A stretch of DNA of 64,000 nucleotides from Strobilurus pachycystidiatus (taxonomy: Eukaryota > Basidiomycota > Agaricomycetes > Agaricales > Physalacriaceae), in contig JAHLMK010000043.1 in NCBI GenBank assembly GCA_019915135.1, forward strand, positions 1 through 64,000, read 5' to 3'. Of the stretch, positions 13,501 through 24,144 are shown one piece after another (within the stretch, counting starts at the first letter, position 1; each line of letters starts with the position of its first letter). A program made the position numbers and the translations under genes. The notes below the pieces were generated by a model that did not search any database, had not been told where the DNA came from, and saw only the letters and a program-made list of their open reading frames with translations.

Positions 13501-14153
13501 CTCACACGACTTCTATTGATACTATGGGGAGTTGTTTATCCAGTCGCGTCATATCTGGCTCTGCAGGTGAAGGGCGAATCGGCGGCCAGATACTACTATT
13601 CCCACGCATATGTGCAGCTGGGAAAGCCGATGGATGCACCGGCTTTGACGGCGGCACTGAAGAAGCATTCTCTGCATTGGTTTGGGAAGGAGATGGGAAT
13701 CCGCGGCTTGCGCGCCCTATTATCCACCGTCATGCGCGATAAGACCGGGCGTTCCTATTCCGACATCGACAGTGCGGACATGTTTGCTGATCAGGCCATT
13801 GATCGCCAATTGGGACATTCAACGCGCACTGCAAATGCGCACTATGGTGTACATGCCGAGGCACATGATAGCATGTCACTCACGGAAGTGTCCTGGGACC
13901 GCAATGTCAGTTTCGGATGGCATCGCTTCCTTGGTCTCCTGCCGCCGGGGTGTACAGCATTTGACCGTCACAGTGTACGTATCTTGTTGACTCTGTAATG
14001 CCGGAATCATCTGAGGTGTCACTATAGGTTGATCGCGATGTCCTGGCTCTGTACGATGGAATGATGAAGGACGCCGACCAGGAGCTTTCAGATGCTCTCA
14101 TGCGGTCAAAAGCCCCAATCATGAACCTGATAACATCTCTACTTTCTTCATGA
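10534..14153 (+). CDS. Zinc-finger / tyrosine-recombinase-like protein, copy 1 (YR1)
   Basis: Seven exons (10534-10556, 10604-10701, 10751-12197, 12250-12705, 12754-13226, 13277-13974, 14028-14153) join without a break to 1106 aa. The N-terminus has a C2H2-like finger (CPVKGCSAPAYRG...NHDKVYH) and a CPCG motif. A second Cys/His cluster lies near YHCAVCLDCRCIIF, resembling OrsD-type fingers, and a third at RCANDGCPTPTAL...CLKHYVNH. A low-complexity Glu-Gly-Ala repeat sits at 11.69-11.97 kb. The C-terminal 270 aa keep the outline of a tyrosine recombinase: GIRGLR (second Arg) and GHSTRTANAHYGV (His and candidate nucleophile Tyr). The first catalytic Arg, present in YR2 as GGPARGTE, is replaced here by GGPDQTE (Gln ~863). 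The protein may therefore bind DNA but not cut it. It is a paralogue of the gene at 49.3-53.0 kb. Exon borders were checked against YR2; exon 1 is the least certain. Confidence 0.65.
11690..11970 (+). repeat. In-frame minisatellite coding for Glu-Gly-Ala repeats
   Basis: Degenerate 12- to 15-base units (consensus GAGGGAGCGCGGGTC) repeat more than 15 times inside exon 3 of YR1 and encode EGARVEGA / SEEGARVEG strings. YR2 lacks the array at the matching place. Unit number is probably variable. Confidence 0.85.
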
Positions 14154-17100
14154 AGTTCTGTATCTGCCATGCTTATCACTACACTTCCAAAAAGGCTTTG
14201 ACCTTTTCACTCACCGTCCCCCTCTGAGTGCAATACACTTTCGGTACATTATGCAACACCACCTTCCATCTCTGCTGTTGACACAGAATCGATTCCTGAA
14301 CGCGTCGTGGGCGTTGGCGACGGTCCATGGGTTGCAATCGCCGACGCTGTGCTTCCTCGGCGACGCCACAGAAAGCACGAGGTCCTCGCCCAGACACATT
14401 CTTGATTGACATTGAAAGCTGTACTGTAGGCATACTGTCACTGAAGTAATCCACTTTGTGTCGACACATTTTCTCATCGAGGAGGCCATTCTGCGTTCCT
14501 CCACGGACTTGACCTCTGAAATCTTCACTTGAGGAGCTCCCGATGATACTCATAGCGTAGTGAATCAAGTGATGGCAACGACCTCACATTACTATGCCCT
14601 CGCGGTTGGCGCTTAACAAAGAATGTTGGAAGTGTTTATTGAAGCGTATGCGCATGCACTTTACTAGATGAATTATGCATAGCCCCACCTCGACTGCATA
14701 ACCAAAGAAGAGCCTGAGGGCGGTCCCACGAAACATTGCCCAAGAGATATGCCCGGCGCCGTTACCCAAAAGCACCTCATCCGTGCTCATGTCTACTAGG
14801 ATGCTCTGGTGCGAAAAATCAGAATGGGACCGAGAGGAAGGGGAAAAGGAAGCACATACGGAGTTTTGTTGGGGTGCCGACACAGCCGTGTACGCGAATC
14901 TCGAGTCCTCGTTACGTGGCGTAGTACCGAGCGGCGTCGCAGCTTCTGAGTCAGTGCCATGCTTGTTCCCGGATCCATGATTGATGTTTCGCCTAGCACG
15001 CAAGAACGTCAGCGACACTCATGAATCACCGAGAAGCCTGCTTCGGACTGAGAACGCCAAGATTGAAACAACTGGGTCAATGAGAAATTCGGCGAACAAT
15101 GCACGGTGCGCGAACACAAGGTAATGAACAGTCCCGGCGGCGCTGCCAAATTTAGTCGAGTTCCGAATAATTGGTTGAGGCTGTCAGAAGCTGTAAGGGA
15201 ATGGGAGGTAATCGGAGACACCGCGTCATCTTCATGCGCATTGGGATTGCGGAGGGTAGAACAGATCAATTGTGCCCCCCGCCGAGGTGCATAAAACAAG
15301 GGATGGCAGGTGACCGTGAGCGAGCATAATGGCGAGGTCGGATGATAAGACCATGTTGGGAAGGCCGTGCTTCACTCAAAGTGATAAGGCGTCGCTTGGT
15401 CTACGCGTCGTGTGAGCCCATTGCGGTGCGGACCTCTCTCACCACACCTCCATCATCCTCGCCGCTGATTAGTTAACACACCCGCCCACCTCTCCTGACG
15501 CGCCCCTGACCGGCTGTCCTCATCCAACACGACGGCGTGGGACACGAGCACCGAATTGGACGGCGACGACGGCTGGCAGAACGGCCTCTGCCACCGTGAC
15601 CGTATAAGAGACAGTTCGACGATCGGGTACGCGCTGGGTTGATAGATTTGAGATGTGTCTTGTCCGCTGAAAGTGTCTCCTCTGATTTGGAAATCTTCGG
15701 AGTGGGAAGAACCAGAATAGATTTCTCTCCAGAGCCAATACTGCTAATTGCCGTGGCTGTGTGATTGAGTTTCGCGGCTGTGTAGGTATGTCGAACTGCG
15801 GCAGCGGTATTGCATTTAATGTGATGTACGTGAAATACATACATACGGTACGCGATGCCATGTACTGGGAGTACGAGTGACGTTGGTAATGAAATTGACA
15901 ATGATAAGAGACAATGAGCGAACGTTACCTGAGATTGAGCTCTAAATCTGGCCGTGCGTCGCAAAATCATCCCATCAGAAGACGATCCTGGTCGCAAAGC
16001 CGACCGGTGTCAGGAAAGCGTCGCTGCTGGGTGACGTCAACCGAAAATGTGCTACAAGAGTCACCCGCAGTGAAGGCAGATGGTCAACTTACCAATATCA
16101 CTCCTGAAGTCCTGGATGAAGGCGTCGCAGGATACTAGATAGATACCATGCGATTCATTCAAGCCAATCAGACTCGATCCGCCGGTCTGTGTCTTGTTGC
16201 TGTCTTGTAGGCCACAAAATATCATCAGAGGGTTTTGGGACGACGAAGACAGCAAAGAAAACTCCTAGCACCGCGTACCAGATTTCACGCTCGACGTGCA
16301 GGAGACATTGCAAACGCGTTGCGCTCCATGATATCTTGCGAGAATCAGCATTCAATAAGTAATCGGAGTGAGTACACCAGTAACACAGAAATGCGACGGT
16401 GTGTAGGACAGAGCGCCGTGCGAGATGCTAACATCATGTTCGTCAAGTCCTTCTTACGAAAAGAAATCAAACGTACCTGAACAACGCTAGTTGGTGGTGA
16501 TACACCCACCCCATAGCGTGTCGTAAAATACCCTCCATGAATGTGAAAGTTCACTTGGTGAAATACTGGCTCCACCGCCGTGGGCGTGCGTCGGAGTGAC
16601 GTGGGGTATCGGCGCGGCGGCAGCAATATAGACGGGTAAATAACCGCGCCGCCACCGCCGCGAAAATCGTCAGGCTGATAAGTAGGCTGTGCCGTCGTTA
16701 AAGAAATCGGAATCCGACGACATGGAGATGTGATCCAGATGCGACAGGCAAAGTCGTCTGTCGAGGGTGATAGTTGTTGTGACCGAACCGAATCCGACGT
16801 CCTGGCGCACAACCAGCCCACAGTGGGCGGCGAGCGAGAAGCATAATCATCGCTGGATCACGCTGTCGCCCTCGTCGTCGTTGTTGGACGGCCCACCTTT
16901 GAAAACCGCACAACAGATAAGCACCCTTATCTGATGTATGGTTTTTTAGGGCGGGGAGTCGGGATTACAACGGGGGGGATGAGGAGGGTGGCGAATGCGC
17001 GGAATGAACGGCGAATCCGGCGGCGGTGTTGGGTCAGGGCATCGGGAGAGCTAATATGGGTGGGTGCCTCAATGGAGGGCTTACCCCGCGCGTAGATCCA

Positions 17101-17492
17101 GATCTACAGAAAATTCAGCGATGCAAACGAATGCGTCAGTGCAGAGCTGGCGTATCCAAGGGAACATATGAAATATACACACCTTTTGCGGGCGCCCGCC
17201 TCCAGACGGCGCACCCAGCTAAGTTGGCGGACCCCGCCCAAGTACCCATCCACATGTGGGGCGGGGGGTCGTCAAGCCGCCGCCGTCGTTGTCCGGTGAC
17301 GTGGACTCGTCCTCCTGTGCCGCCGCCGCCGTCGTCCTGCAGCACCAAGCCTTGGCTCGGGCTGACGCGTCGTGTTGGACTCGGTTACTGTGGCAGCCAA
17401 GCCAAGCAACGCGCTGTAGGAAGCGCCGCGCCTATACCCATCGGCGTCGTCGTGAGGGAAGAGCGATACGCACGACTTGCATAGAGCAAGTG
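14154..17492. other. Region without a recognised gene
   Basis: No gene could be supported. The minus strand near 16.5 kb reads FHQVNFHIHGGYFTTRYGVG, and near 16.25-16.33 kb it has a hydrophobic stretch (WYAVLGVFFAVFVV) with plausible splice sites. A decayed membrane-protein gene is possible but unproven. The 17.0-17.45 kb part is GC-rich upstream sequence of the cyclin gene. Confidence 0.3.
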
Positions 17493-18977
17493 ATGGTAGG
17501 AGGGCAAGTGCTGTCAGCACGGCCATCGACGGATCAGGCTGATTGCCCAAAGCAGCCAGCTACTGTGCCTTGTTTCGACCGCCAGCTGTCGGGGCGCCAC
17601 CTTGCCAGCCCTCGTGCGTTGCTACTTTATCCTGGTCGTGCTCTTTGACTGACTGGAACAGTAACGCCGCCGGACGACGAGCAGGAGTACCAGCAAGGCG
17701 CGCCTCCCTACCCACCTCCGACTCTACCAGCTCCGCCACAGTACCACCGCCATACGGAAGCCGATCCACTCGCGCGCGGCGGACATATCGTCATCGACTG
17801 GCGCTCGACGCGCTCGGCGCACTACCTCGCAGAAAAAAAGACGTGCGAGATGATCTGCTATCTCTGGTTTGCTGCGCCCATGTCCATCACGTCTTCGCCA
17901 ACCAAAGCACGCACGCGGCCTCTACAGCTCCTGACCACAAAGCCGTTCGTGCGCTTCATGCAGACGCTCCTCGAGACGACGCAGGTCTCACACTCTGTCA
18001 TCGTTCTAGGACTGCACTACATCGCACGGCTGAAGGAGCGTGCGGAGAAGGACGATGGCAACGCGAGTGGGTATGAAGCGCAGCCGGGCAGCGAGTTCCG
18101 CATTGCGGTGGCGGGGTTGATGATGGCGAACAAGTTTCTTGACGAGTGCGTTCTGGCCTCATGCTCATCTGCTACCTTATAACTTTGCCGTAGCAACACT
18201 TACACCAACCGCACTTGGGCGGACGTGTGTGGCATCTCCCTTCCCGAAATCAACCGCATGGAGCGCGAGTTCCTGCGGTGCGTCGGCTTCGATCTCTATG
18301 TCGACAAACACACCTACGAACGCTGGCTCTGGATGCTTCGCGGACTCGTCGAGGCCAAGGAGCGCGAGAAGGTGGTTCTCAGCTCCAAGACGCGCAGGAG
18401 ACGCCAAGTCTCATCGCGCAAGGAGTTCGAACCAGTCCGCGTCAGAGCACGCAGCACGAGCCCCAGCCGCCCCGTGATGAGCCTCCCGCCTTTACGCATC
18501 CCGACACCACGCTTGGAGCTGGGCAAGCGCACAGCGGAGGCGGCGTTCTCGCCTACGTCAGCGACGTTCGACGCTGGTGTGAGGCAGGTCAAGCGACCGT
18601 TCCTTCCCTCCATCCAGACGCAGTACACTCCGAACCTGCTTACGCCTCACTCTCTGCCGCCCACTCATGTCCAGCCACCTCACTGGCCGCCTATCCAGCC
18701 CCAGATGCAGCATAGCTATTACAGCAAGGAGCCGAGTCCGTTGGAGAGCTTCGGCCGGATGTCGATCTCGTCGCCCATGGAGCATCTCGACGTTGCATCG
18801 AGGGAGGAGCGGCCGTACAAGAAGACGCTGGTGTCGGCGTGTGAGCGCAAGGAGGAACGCATTCCCGAGGTATGTTCCTCTGCTTTACCTTCATCACTCA
18901 ATGCTTACATCTCCCCGCAGAACCTCTACTTCTATGCCCTAGCCAAAGACACAACTCGCACGCTCCGGTGTCATTGA
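17493..18977 (+). CDS. PHO80/PCL-type cyclin
   Basis: Four exons (17493-17613, 17662-18145, 18194-18869, 18921-18977) join in frame to 445 aa. Cyclins of this class activate a Pho85-like cyclin-dependent kinase, which acts in phosphate sensing, polarity or the cell cycle. The cyclin box runs from about residue 95 to 255: AEKKTCEMICYLWF, then FVRFMQTLLETTQVSHSVIVLGLHYIARLK, FRIAVAGLMMANKFLDDNTYTNRTWADV, and MEREFLRCVGFDLYVDKHTYERWL. This is the full helical order of the PHO80 subfamily. The tail is Pro/Ser-rich and probably disordered. The 5' exon was chosen because intron 17614-17661 has a GTGCGT donor, a GACTGAC branch site and a CAG acceptor. The first ~40 residues are the weakest part. All introns are 48-51 bases. 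No lesion is visible; it is the clearest ordinary cellular gene in the window. Confidence 0.8.
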
Positions 18978-19262
18978 CCGCCTGTCTCAGGTTTGCAAGC
19001 AGGACGTCGTCCAGTTGATGAGATGGTTTGAATACTTGGAACGGGGTGGGAGGCATCACAGGTGTTGCCTGGGTGGCTCGAGGACTAGAGCCAGGGATTT
19101 GGCGGTGTGTCCTGTCGGGCCTGCGGGCGGGGATTACTTTATCTTGATGTCCTGTCGGGCATACAGGCGGGGAATCAGGGCTTATCACCTCATGGACGTA
19201 CCGGAACTGTATCACTACGGACGCGAGAAGTACTGGTTCAGCATCAAGATGAGCTTAGAGTC

Positions 19263-20150
19263 ATGCCGAGTCCGTTTCACGATAGACTTGCTGCATTCCA
19301 ATTGCCTCCCTCGGATCACGCCTTACCATTAGCTATGTCTTCCACTTCTACTACGCCATTACCACCGCCATCTACAGGCCTCGCCGACTCGCCCACACCC
19401 CTCATCCCTCCCGCAGGCGCTGCCTCTTCTAATCAGGACGACGACAAAGACGCCGATGTTCCCGCAGATGATCCAGATTTCTTGCCTTCCGACTCCGGTG
19501 TGGAAAGTGAAATTTCTGACTCGGATGGTTGGGCGTTCTCTCCTGAACGATTCCGTCCTTCTCGCGTCCAGCCCGACTCAGAAGAGGATACGGGGTCTAC
19601 TCCGACCGCTCCCATGGAGCCAGAGCGCGAGGAAGCTCTCTCAGCCAAAGAGTTCGCTCATCGATTTCTGATGCGCCAGTCGCTCTTCGTCCACGACGTG
19701 TACAAGATCATTGTTTGCACGGAGTGCGAGGTGGCCATGACCCCCAACATGGTGCACTCTCATTTGCTATCCAACGACAATGCGAAGCACCGCTCCAGCG
19801 ATGGCAAACGGTTGGTGGAGGTGCCGGATCGGGACGAACTTGCCGAGAAGTTGGCCATCCTGGGTACTGAAGATTGGCGTCGCCCACCTCACGGAATCGC
19901 ACCGATTCCAAGGATGACGATCACTGCTGGATACCGGTGTCCACTTGTCGATACAAGTACAGGTGCTCAGTGCACCAAGTTGTTGGTCGAAGATAAGAAG
20001 ATCCGCGACCATTACCCAGACCATCCCGAGTACGAACCAGACTTCACTGCGGCTGCGCGGACGCCCACGACCTCAAACCCGCCGTGGCTGCGATCCGTTC
20101 ACTTCAAGAACTCGTGGGGCAAGTCGTTCGTTGAACCTGCCATGACTTGA
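19263..20150 (+). pseudogene. Truncated third copy of the YR-family zinc-finger half
   Basis: The 295-aa frame matches residues of YR2 exon 3 closely: SDGWAFSPERFRPSRVQPD, FLMRQSLFVHDVYKIIVCTECEVAM, DGKRLVEVPDRDELAEKLAILGTEDWR, PPHGIAPIP and GYRCPL...GAQCTKLLVE. These form the acidic spacer plus two Cys/His zinc-binding clusters. The frame stops after SFVEPAMT, exactly where YR2 continues as FVVEPSLRG. The N-terminal finger exons and the whole recombinase domain are absent. It resembles YR2 much more than YR1, so it is a recent partial copy. It could still be expressed as a short DNA-binding protein able to compete with YR2, but truncation debris is simpler. Confidence 0.7.
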
Positions 20151-21940
20151 AGTAACGATACGCGTAGCCGACCTCTTCAAACAGCCTTCGCGTCTCGCAC
20201 CCCATCTCCGCCTCGCCATTCTTGACTTATCTTGACCTCAGCAAGGTACGCACGCGCTTTTCTGCCTTCTTCACGTCACTAACGACCGTTCAGTGCCTTG
20301 TTGTCGACTTACTGCCATATCGATATCCGCGGCCGGTGCGTCCAGTTTCTCGGCGCGTGGTTTTACAAGGTGACTGACACTACCCTAGGGCATGTCCAGT
20401 TCAGCCCGTTAAGCACCGACTGTAGCTGCTGTCGTGCTATGAGCTTGACTGTTGCGGGATGGATACCGTCATTGTTCGCACTCCGGACGCTCAGCTCGGG
20501 TCAGTCGTCGTTTCAGAGGACTCTGAGCATCGCTAACGAACTTCTAGAACACCTGTGCTTGCTTCAACAAACTCGGATCGCCCTCTGGCTCCGTTACGCA
20601 CTGCATTACCGCAACGGGTCTCAACATCGGTGCGTCGAGTATTTCGACACAGGCGCTTGTGCACTGACTGACCACCCCTCAAGGAATGTACATTAGGGCT
20701 GGCCGGCCACCAATTGTCGCCCTTGGCCCGTTACTCGACTGACTCAAGTATGCGCCAAGGTCTTCGCCCAAACGTTGGGGCAATGCAAGGCACGGTCGAA
20801 ACAGTGTTGTTACTCGCTGTTGACGACCGATTGACATTCGAGTAAGTTTTCATTGACCGTTTACTTGACTTTGCTCACGCCGCGTGCTTAGCTATCAGAG
20901 TCTTACTCTGACTTGCCTCTGTCCGCGTTGACTCATTGCCTTCTGCGATGTAAGTGTGCCTTCTTCCAGTCTTCTTCTTTGTGAGATTCACGCTGACGAA
21001 TTTGCGCCTAGACAACACAACCGTGGTCTAAGTCTCGGTCTTAGCACTGTAGCTGGCTTCAAGGTATTCCCCGTCTCCTTTTCAACTCTTGACTTTGACT
21101 TACTTACCTTTTGTTTAGAACGTTCGGATACTATCGCACATCGGGAGCAATTTCTCGACCAACCGACGGCTCGCGTTGACACAACGACGGAGACGTAACG
21201 CTGGCGTCTGGAGGTTGTCTCCCACTTGCGGACCAGGCTTGTGGTCGGGCCGTCAAAGGGCGCGCACGATGTCTCGACAGAGTTCAGGGACCAACGTCTG
21301 TGAGCACCGTTGGTCGAACGGTGATTGTGCTTGACTTTGATTTTTATAGCTTCTTTTCTCTCTCTTTTTTGTTTTTCATACGGACATGTTATGATACCAT
21401 ACTTATCTAGTTACGATGTATTTACTTAGCTACTTGACTGTCTTTCTAGGCTTGCTCATCACAGTAAGTCTTTGATCTTACTTTCTTTTGGCGCACTTGT
21501 ACTGACTGCCAGTTGTTAGCACAACGATGACACGGTCGTCGTGGTGTCCCGCAGCCCTCGACCGGGGTGCGCGAAGCGCTGGATGCTACGCCGATGGATA
21601 GCGGGAGGTCGTGTCATAGAACAGATGGAGCGGTGGCAGAGCGGCTGCAGTGCGCGAGCACTCGTTGCCATTACACTACAGCCTCTTAGTCTACTCCAGT
21701 AGTGTAGTTGTCTGACTGGAGATTCCGTCCCCTCACTGACCTTTACAACCATGTACCGACACTTTGTAAGTGCATCGCTCCCCCGCGCGATATCAGCGCT
21801 GACGAACGGAACCCTTCCAGAATTACCCTCAAGACTTGACTTGTATTGTGTAGCTTGGTGAGTGTTTACATTAGAGTCGTGTCACGATGGACTAACGGAA
21901 ACAACAGCCAATATAATGGACTTGTTTACATTCAAGACAC
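20151..21940. other. Region without a recognised gene
   Basis: No coding pattern or family seen. It holds several donor/acceptor-like pairs (GTAAG...CAG) between very short open frames, as in an untranslated or non-coding spliced RNA. No match is claimed. Confidence 0.3.
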
Positions 21941-22300
21941 ACCCCGCCCTCAAGACGCAACCACCCCCCGCGAACCACCTTACCGCTACCCTCCTCACGC
22001 ACCCTCCTCACCACCCACGCCCTCCTCGTCCCCCCGCCCGCATCTTCCACCCCCACGCACTCCTCACCCCCTCTCCAACGCTCCCTCAACCTCCACGCCT
22101 TCCGCCGCGCTCACACCCTCCCCAAGACCCCCAATACCTCACTCCACGGCCCCTTCCACCATCACCAACCGACCACACCCGCACCCCTCCACCCCTCCAC
22201 CCGCGCCTCCCTCAACCCCCACGCCCTCCCGGAGACGTCGCCGCCCCGATCTCACCTCCCCACGGCACACACCCCCGCACCACCCCGCCACGCAACCAGG
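21940..22300. repeat. C-rich low-complexity tract
   Basis: About 360 bases in which the plus strand is mostly C (CCCC and CCAC runs, very few G). Translations are Pro/His/Thr-rich in every frame, so they are not evidence of genes. The complementary strand has many short G runs. Confidence 0.8.
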
Positions 22301-22779
22301 GGGACAATGCCGCCGTCATCGTAGGGGATAGTGGATACAACGGGCGCAAGGGTCCGTCACAGCCGGGGAAGCCGTCGGTGTCGTCAAGAAAAGTGAATGG
22401 GGTGACGCCCTCGTCAGTTTACTGAAGCCAGACGTCTTGGTTGGTCGATGTGATCGCGTCTTGAAGCATAGGGCATAGGATGCAATCCAGTTGGAACAGC
22501 CTCGGCAACTTGGACGCGTAAGATGCGACTCCTCAATCTTGTCAAACCATTGGGCGAATCTTGGGGCGAGGGACGTGTTGAGGCCTACGTAATGGGCTGT
22601 GCTCGGCGTGGACACGCCGGCTCCGTCGAGTTCGTCGACGAAGGCTTCGCCGGTGTCAACGAAGATAGCATTGGAACTGGCATCGGCGCCAGGGATGGGG
22701 GTGTCCAGCCTCGTGTCGGCAGACTCGTCAGGAAGCGTCTCGGGAACGTCGCCATGTTCCTGAACAACAGTCTCGCCAA

Positions 22780-23860
22780 GATTGGCCCGCCCCCAGAGAC
22801 GCCTCCTGAGGACCAGACTGCCAAGCTCGACGTTCTTGTCAAGGCCGTCAATGCTGAGCGTAAGGCATTGGCCCTTCGTCGCGCGCTTGTTGCCAGGAGA
22901 TGCCTTGAACTTGGAGTTGAGCGTGAGGAAGGAAGAGGAAGTCAAGCGGGAGCGGGAGGCGATGCGCTCCAAAGAGGTCGAGCGCGCCAAACGGGAGCGG
23001 GAGAACATCCAGCGTGTGGAGGCCGAAAAATACGCCCAGAGCCTCCTCAAAGTTGGTACACTCAAGGAGAAAGACTTGGAGGTATGCCGATTCTTCCTTC
23101 GCGATTCTATCCAGTCCTTAATGATGTCCTCAGACACTCGACAAATTCGATACGAAGAATCTCCTCGAGATGCAAGTCAAGCAGCGCGTATCGTAAAGAG
23201 GAGGCGCCGCTCCTTGTGCAAGACTATGCCCAGTAGCAGCAGACCGGCCGCTAGACCCTTGCTGTGGTTCAGAGGCAGCTCAAGGTGGCATCCGTACAGC
23301 ACCACAGGGAGGAATAAGACGCGAAGAAGCGCATGCTCAGGATGATGGATGATTACCAGAAGAGGAGGGTGGATCTAGTCAGTGAGAAGGGCGAGGAGTT
23401 CGCGAAGAAGACGCCAAGGCGGAGGAAGCGCGCAGGGCCCGCGGGGAACACAGAGAAGGCCCATCTCCAACAGCAGTGCAAAAGGAGGCCGCACGACGCG
23501 CAATGGAGAGAGATGCAAAGCCGACGTGGGCCCGCCCGCCGTGTCGCACAGCGCATTCAGCCGTCGCGATGGCGGTAGCAACCCTTGGCGCCGCAGCTCG
23601 ACGCTCCAGTCGTCTGTCCCCGCTACGTCTACGCGTGATAGCATGGCACCGCCCCGTTTGGATAGCCCTGCAGGAGGTGCTGCACCTGCGAGGTCTAGGC
23701 CTGGTGCGCCTGACGGCGGAGGCGGCGGATGGAGAGGGAGGGAGAAGCTAGGGCTGAGGGTGGTGGTGGCGGTGGTCCCGCCTCCCCCCACTGAAGCGAG
23801 ACGCCGGTTCAGAGCCAGAAAAAGGATGGCGCGGACGATGATGGATTGCAAATGATGCCC
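22780..23860 (+). pseudogene. eIF3 subunit a-like (TIF32/RPG1) C-terminal remnant
   Basis: Frames shifted against each other show the charged C-terminal region of translation initiation factor 3a in order: NAERKALALRRALVARR (~22850), a Glu/Arg-rich stretch with ERAKRERENIQRVEAEKYAQSL (~22980), EEAPLLVQDYAQ (~23205), and RMMDDYQKRRVDLVSEKGEEFAKK (~23340-23410). Stops and shifts interrupt it several times, for example after DYAQ. The N-terminal PCI region of the ~950-aa factor is not found. The repeat-rich Lys/Glu tail makes the far 3' border approximate. It is a gene fragment carried into the repeat block, not a working initiation factor. Another charged coiled-coil protein is the alternative reading. 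Confidence 0.6.
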
Positions 23861-23933
23861 CAAGCCAAGACGAGGGTGGATGGTCTTAGGTCATCTGCTC
23901 AAATGACGAACGATGTAGAGAGTTCTTGGACTA

Positions 23934-24111
23934 ATTGAAATTGCGGCACAGTACGACTACAAACAAATATCATAATGCTGTGTAAAAGAGTCCTGTGGCT
24001 GTGTCAGAGAGCCATTGGACAAATTGAAATTGCGGTACGGTACGACTGCAAGCAAATATCATAATGCTGTGTAAAAGAGTCCTGCGGCTGTGTCAGAGAG
24101 CCAATTGATCG
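23934..24111. repeat. Tandem duplication, 89-base period
   Basis: ATTGAAATTGCGG...TGTCAGAGAGCCA occurs at 23934 and again at 24023 with only a few substitutions. It lies just upstream of the dioxygenase gene, so it could alter its promoter. Confidence 0.85.
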
Positions 24112-24144
24112 TGCAGGGACATCGCTGGTTGTTCCTATACGGTC

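Noticed and set aside
21846..22425. Pro/His-rich open frames
   Set aside because: All frames of the C-rich tract are open because the DNA lacks stop-codon composition.
22316..23137. 273-aa minus-strand open frame
   Set aside because: It is the antisense of the eIF3a-like Lys/Glu-rich sequence, with no family motifs or splice support.
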